NCBI GenBank assembly: GCA_001766965.1
Contig: MEKM01000175.1
Span: 1-9,168, forward strand
Direction of reading: 5' to 3'
Origin: Acidobacteria bacterium RIFCSPHIGHO2_01_FULL_67_28
GTDB lineage: Bacteria; Acidobacteriota; Terriglobia; Acidiferrales; 2-02-FULL-67-57
Length of the DNA: 9,168 bases
The notes under the pieces were generated by a model that was not told where the DNA came from, did not search any database, and saw only the letters and a list, made by a program, of their open reading frames with translations. Both the position numbers and the translations under genes were made by a program. Every line of letters begins with the position of its first letter. Within the stretch, counting starts at the first letter, position 1. Below, piece after piece: positions 1 through 6,701 of this stretch.

Positions 1-43
1 CGATGATGCCCGCTTCGACAAGAAAAATCAACAGCAGGCAAAT

Positions 44-72
44 GCAGATCCCTCGCTGCGCTCGAGATGACA
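44..72. repeat. dispersed intergenic repeat motif, copy 1
   Basis: On the minus strand this reads TGTCATCTCGAGCGCAGCGA followed by GGGATCTGC. It closely resembles a short intergenic repeat that I recall from Acidobacteriota and several other phyla (roughly TGTCATCCTGAGCGNAGCGA followed by AGGATCT). That repeat gives rise to spurious peptides such as CHLERSEGSAFA and SRAQRGICI, both of which appear here in different frames. It is identical to the copy at 260-288 because both sit in the 216-bp unit. The assignment rests on memory of such sequences; its function is unknown. Confidence 0.55.
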
Positions 73-82
73 GAGCTGCGAG

Positions 83-226
83 TCAGCGCTTGCGGCGGGG
101 AGCGGCCTTCCCTGCCCGGGTGCGAGGCTTGGCAGGGTTGGCGGCGGAATGGACTGCCGGCGGAACCAGTTCCGCCAGAGACTGGTGCGGGAGGAAGGCG
201 GGAACCAGCAGGCCGCCGATGTCCTT
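83..226 (-). pseudogene. duplicated 3' fragment of uvrB (C-terminal tail only)
   Basis: This is the second copy of the uvrB 3' end created by the tandem duplication. It encodes the last 47 residues of UvrB (KDIGGLLVPAF to APRRKR) and ends in the same TGA at 83-85. It has no start codon or ribosome-binding site of its own and none of the helicase or UVR domain. It lies in the same frame as uvrB, and the 72 bp between the uvrB stop (299-301) and this fragment contain no in-frame stop. A readthrough product would therefore carry the tail twice. The simplest reading is a non-functional remnant. Confidence 0.8.
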
Positions 227-259
227 CGCTTCGACAAGAAAAATCAACAGCAGGCAAAT

Positions 260-288
260 GCAGATCCCTCGCTGCGCTCGAGATGACA
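260..288. repeat. dispersed intergenic repeat motif, copy 2
   Basis: Same motif as at 44-72, here beginning 10 bp beyond the uvrB stop codon. It contains a short potential stem (CTCG and CGAG around a 7-nt loop) and is followed on the minus strand, after about 15 bases, by the T-rich run GATTTTTC. The position suits a 3' end or terminator-like role for uvrB mRNA. The stem is only 4 bp, so I do not call it an intrinsic terminator. Confidence 0.5.
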
Positions 289-298
289 GAGCTGCGAG

Positions 299-2407
299 TC
301 AGCGCTTGCGGCGGGGAGCGGCCTTCCCTGCCCGGGTGCGAGGCTTGGCAGGGTTGGCGGCGGAATGGACTGCCGGCGGAACCAGTTCCGCCAGAGACTG
401 GTGCGGGAGGAAGGCGGGAACCAGCAGGCCGCCGATGTCCTTCTGCTTCAGGGCGCGGACGCGGTCGCGCAATTGCGCGGCACGCTCGAACTCGAAGCGC
501 TTGGCGGCCTCGCGCATCTGCTCGTCCAGCTTGACGATGACTTCCCGCAGCTGTTCTTCGCTTTTGATCTCTTCGAACTCGGTCTCTTCGAGCGGCACGG
601 TGGCGAAGTCGGCTTCGACCATCTGCGCCAGAGCCATGTCGATGGGCTTGACCACGCTCTCCGGGGTGATGCCGTTTTCTTCGTTGAAGCGGAGCTGGAT
701 TTGCCGGCGGCGGCCGGTCTCGTCGAGCGCCTGCCGCATGGAGTCGGTCATCGTGTCGGCATAGAGCAGCGCCGTGCCGCGGATGTGCCGCGCGGCCCGG
801 CCGATGGTCTGGATGAGCGCAGTCTTCGAGCGCAGGAAGCCTTCCTTGTCGGCGTCGAGCACGGCGACGAGCGAAACCTCGGGGAGGTCCAACCCCTCGC
901 GCAACAGGTTGATGCCGATGAGGACGTCGAAGGCGCCGCGGCGCAAATCGCGCAGGATGCGCACCCGCTCGAGCGTGTCAATCTCCGAGTGCAGGTAGCG
1001 GCAGCGCACACCGACCTCGCTGTAGTACTGCGCCAGGTCTTCGGACATTTTCTTGGTGAGCGTCGTCACCAGCACGCGCTCGCCGCGGGCGGCGCGCCGG
1101 CGGATTTCTTCGAGCAAGTCGTCCACCTGGCCACGCACGGGGTGGACTTCGACTTCGGGGTCAATCAGGCCGGTGGGCCGCACGATCTGCTCGACCACGA
1201 CGCCGGCCGCGCGCGTCAGCTCGTAGTCGCTCGGGGTGGCGGAGACGTAGACGACCTGGTTCGCCCGCCGCTCAAACTCCTCGAACTTGAGCGGGCGGTT
1301 GTCGAGCGCCGAGGGCAGGCGGAAGCCGTAGTCCACCAGCGTCTGCTTGCGCGAGCGGTCGCCGTGGTACATCCCCCGCAGCTGCGGGACGGTCTGGTGG
1401 GACTCGTCGATGAAGACCAGGAAGTCGCTGGGGAAATAGTCGAGGAGCGTCGGCGGGGGCTCGCCCGGGGCGCGGCCCGACAGGTGCCGCGAGTAGTTCT
1501 CGATGCCGTGGCAGTAGCCGATGGTGCGCATCATTTCGATATCGAAAAGCGTGCGCTGCTCGACGCGCTGGGCCTCGAGCTTCTTGTCCTGCTTTTCGAG
1601 CTCCGGCTTCCACGCGCGCAGCTCCTCGAGGATGCTGGCCAGGGCGCGGTCGCGCTGGTCGCCGGGCATGACGAAGTGGGTCTTGGGATAGACCGGCACG
1701 CGCGCGTGGTCGGCGAGGACGGCGCCGGTGAGCGGGTCGATTTCGTTGATGCGGTCCACCTGGTCGCCCCAGAGCTCGACGCGGTAGGCGACGTCCACGT
1801 AGGGCGGAAAGACTTCGAGCTGGTCACCGCGCACGCGGAAGGTGCCGCGGCCGAGCTCTTCGCTGCGCTCGTACTGGATCTCGACGAGCTTCCGCACCAG
1901 CTCCTGCCGGGGAAAGCGCTGGCCGCGCTCGACCAGCAGCAGCATCCCGTAGTAGGCCTCGGGCGAGCCCAGGCCGTAGATGCAGGAGACGCTGGCGACG
2001 ATGACCGCGTCGCGCCGCTCAAACAGCGCCCGGGTGGCGGCCATGCGCAGCTTGTCGAGCTCGTCGTTGATGGTGGCTTCCTTTTCGATGTAAAGGTCAG
2101 TGGCGGGCAGATAGGCCTCGGGCTGGTAGTAGTCGTAGTAGCTGACGAAGTACTCGACGGCGTTGTGGGGGAAGAAGCCGCGGAACTCGTGGAAGAGCTG
2201 GGCGGCCAGGGTCTTGTTGTGGGCCAGCACGAGGGTGGGGCGGTTGATCTGCTCGATGACCTTGGCCATGGTGTAGGTCTTGCCGGAGCCGGTGACGCCG
2301 AGCAGCACCTGGTGCTTTTCGCCGTCGCGGACGCCGCGCACCAGGGCTTCGATGGCCTGGGCCTGGTCGCCCCGAGGTTCGTAGCTGCTGACGAGTTTGA
2401 AGTCCAT
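299..2407 (-). CDS. uvrB: excinuclease ABC subunit UvrB
   Basis: UvrB is the central helicase-like subunit of bacterial nucleotide excision repair in the cytoplasm. It takes damaged DNA from UvrA, verifies the lesion and recruits UvrC for the dual incision. The 702-residue product has Walker A GVTGSGKT at 37-44, the tyrosine-rich beta-hairpin (YFVSYYDYYQPEAY) around 86-99, the DESH Walker B box at 334-337 and helicase motif VI QTIGRAAR at 533-540. A C-terminal UVR domain, which contacts UvrC, covers about 617-652. A basic tail of about 50 residues follows (ending APRRKR), longer than in E. coli UvrB, which stops soon after the UVR domain. The ATG at 2405-2407 gives the canonical N-terminus (MDFKLVSSYEPRGDQ); GGAG lies 12 nt upstream. 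A perfect TATAAT about 38 bp upstream suggests its own promoter. No E. coli-type LexA box was seen. The last 47 codons lie in the 216-bp tandem repeat. Confidence 0.98.
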   Translation of the reverse strand: MDFKLVSSYEPRGDQAQAIEALVRGVRDGEKHQVLLGVTGSGKTYTMAKVIEQINRPTLVLAHNKTLAAQLFHEFRGFFPHNAVEYFVSYYDYYQPEAYLPATDLYIEKEATINDELDKLRMAATRALFERRDAVIVASVSCIYGLGSPEAYYGMLLLVERGQRFPRQELVRKLVEIQYERSEELGRGTFRVRGDQLEVFPPYVDVAYRVELWGDQVDRINEIDPLTGAVLADHARVPVYPKTHFVMPGDQRDRALASILEELRAWKPELEKQDKKLEAQRVEQRTLFDIEMMRTIGYCHGIENYSRHLSGRAPGEPPPTLLDYFPSDFLVFIDESHQTVPQLRGMYHGDRSRKQTLVDYGFRLPSALDNRPLKFEEFERRANQVVYVSATPSDYELTRAAGVVVEQIVRPTGLIDPEVEVHPVRGQVDDLLEEIRRRAARGERVLVTTLTKKMSEDLAQYYSEVGVRCRYLHSEIDTLERVRILRDLRRGAFDVLIGINLLREGLDLPEVSLVAVLDADKEGFLRSKTALIQTIGRAARHIRGTALLYADTMTDSMRQALDETGRRRQIQLRFNEENGITPESVVKPIDMALAQMVEADFATVPLEETEFEEIKSEEQLREVIVKLDEQMREAAKRFEFERAAQLRDRVRALKQKDIGGLLVPAFLPHQSLAELVPPAVHSAANPAKPRTRAGKAAPRRKR

Positions 2408-2445
2408 CGCTACAGTTGGCTCCGCTGCCGCCAGCCAAACCTTTC

Positions 2446-2451
2446 ATTATA
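2446..2451 (-). promoter_or_regulatory. putative uvrB promoter, -10 box TATAAT
   Basis: The minus strand carries a perfect TATAAT in otherwise G+C-rich DNA, 38 bp before the uvrB ATG. This predicts a leader of about 30 nt. No good -35 box lies 16-18 bp upstream: that position holds CCGCGG-like sequence inside an inverted repeat, and the nearest TTG-starting hexamer (TTGTGC) is only 10 bp away. There is no TGn extension. Either the promoter needs an activator, or it is weak, or the match is chance; its A+T-richness against the local background favours a real site. Confidence 0.6.
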
Positions 2452-2469
2452 CCCCGCAGCAGCACAAGC

Positions 2470-2551
2470 CGCGGGTACCCTGCGGGAACCCGCGCTACCT
2501 CTCGGACTGGGTAGCGCAGGTTGCTCGGAGCGCAGCGCCGAGCTACCTGCG
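2470..2551. repeat. three tiled inverted repeats between the operon end and uvrB
   Basis: Three palindromes follow one another and share 3 bp at each boundary. The first pairs CGCGGGT (2470-2476) with ACCCGCG (2488-2494). The second pairs GCGCTACC (2492-2499) with GGTAGCGC (2510-2517). The third pairs CGCAGGT (2515-2521) with ACCTGCG (2545-2551), then after one T-T mismatch GCTCGG (2523-2528) with CCGAGC (2538-2543), leaving a 9-nt loop. The third lies 17 bp beyond the stop of the exported-protein gene and is the strongest. There is no T-tract, so it is not a classical intrinsic terminator. It may be a REP-like dispersed element, an mRNA 3' stabiliser, or a terminator that does not need U-residues. 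Confidence 0.75.
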
Positions 2552-2568
2552 GCCGTTTCCCACTCCCG

Positions 2569-3426
2569 CTAGGGCAGGCGCTCGACGCGCACCTTAACGG
2601 AAAAACGCAGGCGGAAGACCAGCTCGCGCAGCTCCGGCTTCTTCACTTTTTCCAGGTTCCAGAAAGTCTCCCGCACACCGCTGCGCTCGGCGTACACGAG
2701 CGCGGGGTTATCCTGCGAGACCCATTCCAGGCTCAAGGCCGAGAAGTGGGTACGGGCCTCGACGCCATCGGCCGCCAGGTCCGGCGTCACCGAGCCCGGC
2801 GCCGGCCCGACCGGCAGCGTCCAGCGCGCTTGCTGGACGTGGCAGGGCGCCTGGCGGAATTCGCTCCGCAGCCAGCGCAACTCATAAGCTACCGCCGGGT
2901 CGGGCGGAGTCCCTTCCGTCTCAACCGCCGACGTCCAGGGAACGGGATTCCCTTCCCGCCCGGAAAAACCTCCCGTTTGCGCCCAACGCAGCCAGGCGGT
3001 GAGCCAGGCCGGCCGGGCTTCCCCCAGCGGCAGCACGGGCAGGTCAGCGAGCGGCCCGGTGAACTCTTTCCCTTCGAGCTGCTTCATCCAGGCCAGGCCG
3101 AGGGCGAGGGCGCGCTCCGTGCGGGCATCCTTGGCTTCCGCGGGCTCGGAACGAGGACCTTCCACCTCGACCTCCGCAAAGCGCCACACCCCCCGGAGGG
3201 GATTGCCCGGCTGGAGGCGCTGCTCGAGCACCAGGCGGACGCGGCCTTCGACGGCGGTGGTCGCGGGTTCGCCCTGCGGGCGGGCGGTGGTGGTTTCCAG
3301 GCGGAACACCTGTTCGACGCGGTAGCGCGCGGGGGCCGGGGACTCACCGGGCGATACCCCCGCGACCGGAACCAGAAGGAGCCAAGCGGCAAGAACTCCG
3401 CGGGCGAGAATCATGGCGGGCGGCAC
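2569..3426 (-). CDS. exported protein of unknown function, coupled to the AsmA-family gene
   Basis: I do not recognise this 285-residue protein. The N-terminus (MPPAMILARGVLAAWLLLVP) is a basic residue and hydrophobic core ending near residue 28, which fits a Sec signal peptide, so the mature protein is probably periplasmic or outer-membrane associated. The mature part alternates polar and hydrophobic residues (RYRVEQVFRLET, RVRLVLEQRL, WRFAEVEVEG, LVFRLRFSVKVRVERL), suggesting mostly beta-strand. It has a single cysteine and no lipobox. The start is the GTG at 3424-3426, sharing its first base with the TAG of the AsmA-family gene; GGAGGAG lies 8 nt upstream. An in-frame ATG at 3412-3414 is 20 nt from that site and less likely. 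The coupling suggests coordinated expression with the AsmA-family protein. Function beyond that is not inferable. Confidence 0.85.
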   Translation of the reverse strand: MPPAMILARGVLAAWLLLVPVAGVSPGESPAPARYRVEQVFRLETTTARPQGEPATTAVEGRVRLVLEQRLQPGNPLRGVWRFAEVEVEGPRSEPAEAKDARTERALALGLAWMKQLEGKEFTGPLADLPVLPLGEARPAWLTAWLRWAQTGGFSGREGNPVPWTSAVETEGTPPDPAVAYELRWLRSEFRQAPCHVQQARWTLPVGPAPGSVTPDLAADGVEARTHFSALSLEWVSQDNPALVYAERSGVRETFWNLEKVKKPELRELVFRLRFSVKVRVERLP

Positions 3427-5936
3427 TAGCGCGGCTCCTCCACCTCCACCTCGGGCCGGCGCAGGTTTCCCTTGAGCCGGTACGTGGAGGCGAGCAGGCG
3501 CGCCGTGGCGAGCGACGCCGGGCGCCCCGCCACCAGCAGTGGCTGGCCGTGCAGGCGCAGGTCCAGGCTGCCATCGAAGCGGACGCGGCCGGAAAGCTCC
3601 ATGGCGGCTCCGTCCACGAGGAGCCGCACGGCATCGAGCTCCACCTGCTCGCCAGCCAGGCGGAAGTCGCCGGCCAGGCTCTGCACCTCGGTGAAGGCCG
3701 GGGCGCCCGCGGCGAGGTCTTCTCCCGCGGCGGCGGAAGCCAGAGCCGCCAGCAAGTTGATGTGCGTCAGGGCGCCGTCGTGCAGGACTCCTACAACGCG
3801 CCCCTGCAACTTTTGCAAGAGCTCTCCCGGCCGGGTCCCCGCGGTCTGCAAGGAGAGGTCGGCCCCGGCCGGGCCGCGGAAGAGCGCCCCCAGCTCGGTG
3901 GTGTCGGCGAGCAAACTGCCGAGCTCCACCTGCTTGACGTTACCCACCAGCCGGTATTGGGGCGGCGACGCTTGGAAGTCTCCCTGCCAGCGCCCGTCGA
4001 AGCGGCCGCCGTAGGCGCGGAAGCGGAGCCGGGTCAACTCCAGCCGCCCCGCTTGCCAGCGTCCCTGCGCCTGAAGCTGGCGCAAACGAAACGGCCCGGC
4101 GGTCAGCTCCTCGATTTGAACTTCTCCGTCCGCGTCCAGCTCTCCCCAGCGCGCTGGCGTCACCGCGTCGCTCCCCACCAGCCGGACCAACAGACCGCGC
4201 GCGGCGGGGTTGACCAGGGCGTCGAGGTCGGCCAGGCGCAGCTCTCCGGCCGAGAGCGTCGCGCTCCACCGGCCGGGCTCCCCTTGCCGTTCCAGGGTTC
4301 CCGTCACCGGGTTTTCGCCCAGCCGCACCACCAGCGGATCGACGCGCAGCCGCGTCCCTTTCCATTCCATCCGCGTCCCGAGGATGTCGAGCGGCTGGTT
4401 GAGCTCCGGCGGGTGGAACTCGGCGCCGCGCAGCTCGGCGCGGCCCTCCCACCGGAGGGACAGCGGTGCCGCCCGGATCCCTTGCCAGTTGAGGTCGAAC
4501 TGGGCCCGCCCGCGCCAGCGGGTAGGGGCCAGGAAATCGCCGCCGAAAACAGCCGCGGCCCGTTGCAAAAGCTCGAGCTCCAGCCCCGGGCTCTGCCACC
4601 GCAGCCGATAGGGCGAGCCTGGGTTGACTAACCGCCAATCGCCCTCGACCTGCAGGGCGCTTTCGGGCGAGAAACGCACGCTCAACGGCGCCAGCTCGAG
4701 CCGGCCGCGGCGAAGCAGAAGATGCAAGCCCGAGAGTTCGACCGGCTCCGGCAGCCCGGGCGCCCGCAGGGTCAAGGGGGTCGCCGCCTCGACCTGACCG
4801 TCCCACTGGCGCCAGGGTCCCCGCGCGGTCAGGGCCAGCCGCAAGGCGCCGTCCAGGCGAGCCTCCGTCGAAACGCCTTGCTTCAAGGCGGCCCACTGCC
4901 CCAGCAACTCGTCCGGGGCGAGCGGATCGGCTCGCACCTGGAGGTTCCAGCCGGGGTCGTCGAAGAATCTCTCGATGCGGCCCGCCAGTTGCAACTCCGA
5001 GTGCCGGGCCCGCAGGCGGAGCCTCTCCACCTGCACCACCTGTCCTTCTCTCGTGAAGCGGAGCGCGAAGTCGGTCTGCCAGCGCGGAGTGCGGGGCGGG
5101 GCCACCAGGTCTTTGTGGCGCAAGCCGGTGAGGGTCAACGTCCCCTCGGCCCGCCAGTCGGCCAGCGTGCCCTCCAGGGTGGCCGCCAGAGCCGAGCGGG
5201 CGCGCACCCAGGGCTCGGTCCCGCGGACCAGCGCCACCAGCTGGGACAGCGAGCCGCGCTCCAGGCCGACCTGGAAACGAAATGGCAAGGAGGACAGGGC
5301 CGAGCTCTGCCCGACCTCGCCCTGCAGTTGCAGGCTGCCGGTCTCGGTCAGCCGCCGGTCGCTGCGCCCGGGGGTGGCTTCCAACTGGAGACGCCAGCGC
5401 CCCTCCGGCAGAGGCTCGGCGCGCAGGCGGACGCCGGTCAGGGCGTAGACCTGCTTGACGTCCCCGAGCTTGAGATTGATCCGCCCGTCGGTGGCGGAAA
5501 TCACCGGCGGCCGGGCGGGAGCCGGGTCGCCCGTTTTTCCGCCGCCTTCTTCCGTGAGCAGGAACGTGCCCACGTTCCAGGCGCCGTCGGGAGCGCGCAC
5601 CAGGTTGATGCTCGGCTGGATGAAATAAATCTCGGAGAATTCCAAGCGCCCCGAGCGCAGCGCGCCGAGCGACACCTGGCAGTGCACCTCGTCGGCGTAG
5701 AGGAACGGCTCGGCCCCGAATCCTTCCTGCTCGTAGACCACGACCCCGCGGCCGACGAGGCCCGGCCAGGGCAGGAACTGCGCGCTTAGTCGCGCGAACT
5801 CCACCGGCCGGCCCAGTTGCTGCTCCACCGCCCGGCGCACCGAGCCGCGGAACACTTCCAGATTTACGAGCAAGGGAGCGGCCAGCAACAGGGCCAGCAG
5901 CAGGAGGGCGACTAGCCAGCCTTTTCTCCGGCGCAT
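3426..5936 (-). CDS. AsmA-family envelope protein
   Basis: An 836-residue AsmA-family protein. The family is anchored in the inner membrane, projects a long beta-rich body into the periplasm, and is linked to outer-membrane assembly and lipid transport between membranes. Here residues 1-6 are basic and 7-25 form a hydrophobic anchor. The N-terminal AsmA domain shows typical wording: LGRPVEFARLSAQFLPWPGL at 41-60, FGAEPFLYADEV about 73-84, and SGRLEFSEIYFIQPSINLVR with DGAWN about 95-121. The middle is repetitive beta-strand sequence rich in arginine, leucine and tryptophan. The C-terminal AsmA-type region runs from about 698 to 797 (LQGRVVGVLHDGAL, DFRLAGEQVELD, MELSGRVRFDGSLDLRLHG). The ATG at 5934-5936 lies 15 nt beyond the lepB stop, with only a weak Shine-Dalgarno match. 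It is coupled at its stop codon to an exported protein gene. Which AsmA subgroup it belongs to, and its cargo, cannot be told from sequence alone. Confidence 0.9.
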   Translation of the reverse strand: MRRRKGWLVALLLLALLLAAPLLVNLEVFRGSVRRAVEQQLGRPVEFARLSAQFLPWPGLVGRGVVVYEQEGFGAEPFLYADEVHCQVSLGALRSGRLEFSEIYFIQPSINLVRAPDGAWNVGTFLLTEEGGGKTGDPAPARPPVISATDGRINLKLGDVKQVYALTGVRLRAEPLPEGRWRLQLEATPGRSDRRLTETGSLQLQGEVGQSSALSSLPFRFQVGLERGSLSQLVALVRGTEPWVRARSALAATLEGTLADWRAEGTLTLTGLRHKDLVAPPRTPRWQTDFALRFTREGQVVQVERLRLRARHSELQLAGRIERFFDDPGWNLQVRADPLAPDELLGQWAALKQGVSTEARLDGALRLALTARGPWRQWDGQVEAATPLTLRAPGLPEPVELSGLHLLLRRGRLELAPLSVRFSPESALQVEGDWRLVNPGSPYRLRWQSPGLELELLQRAAAVFGGDFLAPTRWRGRAQFDLNWQGIRAAPLSLRWEGRAELRGAEFHPPELNQPLDILGTRMEWKGTRLRVDPLVVRLGENPVTGTLERQGEPGRWSATLSAGELRLADLDALVNPAARGLLVRLVGSDAVTPARWGELDADGEVQIEELTAGPFRLRQLQAQGRWQAGRLELTRLRFRAYGGRFDGRWQGDFQASPPQYRLVGNVKQVELGSLLADTTELGALFRGPAGADLSLQTAGTRPGELLQKLQGRVVGVLHDGALTHINLLAALASAAAGEDLAAGAPAFTEVQSLAGDFRLAGEQVELDAVRLLVDGAAMELSGRVRFDGSLDLRLHGQPLLVAGRPASLATARLLASTYRLKGNLRRPEVEVEEPR
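3435..3441 (-). promoter_or_regulatory. ribosome-binding site GGAGGAG for the GTG start
   Basis: GGAGGAG on the minus strand lies within the last codons of the AsmA-family gene, 8 nt before the GTG at 3426. This spacing decides the start: GTG rather than the ATG 12 nt further on. The stop/start arrangement TAGTG fits translational coupling. Confidence 0.75.
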
Positions 5937-5951
5937 GGCGCGGCGGCGACC

Positions 5952-6701
5952 TTAGCGCACGAAGTGCAGGAGGCGGCTCCAGCGGGTGCGCGAGAAGAAG
6001 CGCGTCAGGTTGTCCCAGGCAGCAGAGGGGTTGTTGCGGCCGCCCGTGTGCCGCCGGGCGCCGTCGAACGACCAGTAGATGAGCAGCGGCCGTCCGATGA
6101 TGTTTTCCCGGTCCACGAACCCCCAGTAGCGGCTGTCGCGGCTGTTGTCGCGGTTGTCGCCCATGGCGAAGTACTTCCCGGGCGGGATGACCAGCTCATC
6201 GCCCTCGGTCAGGCGCGCCACTTGCTCCGCCCAACCGGGCTCGGAGGCGTAGCTGAAGTAGTCGCCCTGCACGGGGAAATTATCCTGGAAGCGGCCGAGC
6301 AACGGCGGGCTGCGATGGATCTTGTAAGGCTCCCCCAGGCGCTCGCCGTTGATGTAGACCTCCCGGCTGACGATCTTCAACCGGTCCCCCGGCAAGCCGA
6401 TCACCCGCTTGACGAAGTGCTGGTAGGGCGGATAGGGATACTTGAAGACGATGATGTCGCCCCGGCGCACCTCCCGGTAGGGCAGCAGCCCCCCGCCGGC
6501 CTTCCCTTCGTCGCCGAAGACGAATTTGTTCACCAGCAGGTGGTCGCCCACCAGCAGCGTGTCTTCCATCGAGCTCGACGGGATCTTGAAAGCCTGGACG
6601 ATGAAAGTGGTGAGGAAGAGCGCCAGCACCACCGTCACCAGCAGCGAGTCCACATACTCGCGCAGGCTCGAGCTCTTGTGGGTTTCCGGCTCGCCGCTCA
6701 T
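5952..6701 (-). CDS. lepB: signal peptidase I
   Basis: Type I signal peptidase removes Sec and Tat signal peptides from exported preproteins at the periplasmic face of the inner membrane. The 249-residue product (family S26, Ser/Lys dyad) has one N-terminal transmembrane segment at about 17-37. Catalytic Ser44 lies in PSSSMEDTLLVGD, the general-base Lys98 in FVKRVIGLPGD, and the conserved GDNRDNSRDSRYWG box starts at residue 181. A region rich in aromatic and charged residues (about 128-172) fills the usual variable cap position. The ATG at 6699-6701 overlaps the rnc stop as ATGA. The same frame is open up to 6818, but those 39 extra residues only mirror rnc codons in another frame and lack family similarity. 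It sits directly after rnc, an order I recall as common in several phyla. Confidence 0.96.
   Translation of the reverse strand: MSGEPETHKSSSLREYVDSLLVTVVLALFLTTFIVQAFKIPSSSMEDTLLVGDHLLVNKFVFGDEGKAGGGLLPYREVRRGDIIVFKYPYPPYQHFVKRVIGLPGDRLKIVSREVYINGERLGEPYKIHRSPPLLGRFQDNFPVQGDYFSYASEPGWAEQVARLTEGDELVIPPGKYFAMGDNRDNSRDSRYWGFVDRENIIGRPLLIYWSFDGARRHTGGRNNPSAAWDNLTRFFSRTRWSRLLHFVR

Larger units (their letters stand above)
11..443. repeat. exact tandem duplication, 216-bp unit, two copies
   Basis: Copy 1 spans 11-226 and copy 2 spans 227-442; position 443 also matches 227, so 217 bases agree. Reading both copies side by side I saw no mismatch. On the minus strand each unit holds the last 47 codons and the TGA of uvrB, then about 72 bp of 3' flank. 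The copy next to the uvrB body (227-443) is the functional one. At the left edge the match ends at position 10 (C versus T at 226); at the right edge it ends at 444 (T versus G at 228). A GCTTC motif lies at 12-16, 228-232 and 445-449, one base out of register at the last site, so slippage or microhomology joining is plausible. The unit is 72 codons, so the reading frame is kept. The duplication is either recent or an assembly artefact near a contig end. Confidence 0.95.

Noticed and set aside
1..10. Third copy of the 216-bp repeat at the left edge
   Set aside because: Only five bases (1-5) match in register and the next five do not; too little sequence to support it.
227..298. Intrinsic terminator after uvrB
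   Set aside because: The only hairpin near the short T-run is a 4-bp stem separated from it; too weak to call.
3..764. Plus-strand open frame with two repeated blocks that could look like a repeat protein
   Set aside because: The repeat blocks are only the translated tandem duplication, and the rest is antisense to uvrB.
365..2572. 735-codon open frame on the plus strand opposite uvrB
   Set aside because: It is the mirror of uvrB, whose motifs are all intact. The translation is low in complexity (runs of V, D, E, L), a typical shadow in G+C-rich DNA.
3412..3414. ATG at 3414 as the start of the exported protein
   Set aside because: The only good ribosome-binding site is 20 nt away from it but 8 nt from the GTG at 3426.
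3549..5789. Long plus-strand open frames opposite the AsmA-family gene (3549-4631, 4722-5789)
   Set aside because: No recognisable domain; arginine, glutamine, glycine and proline-rich antisense shadows of a well-supported gene.
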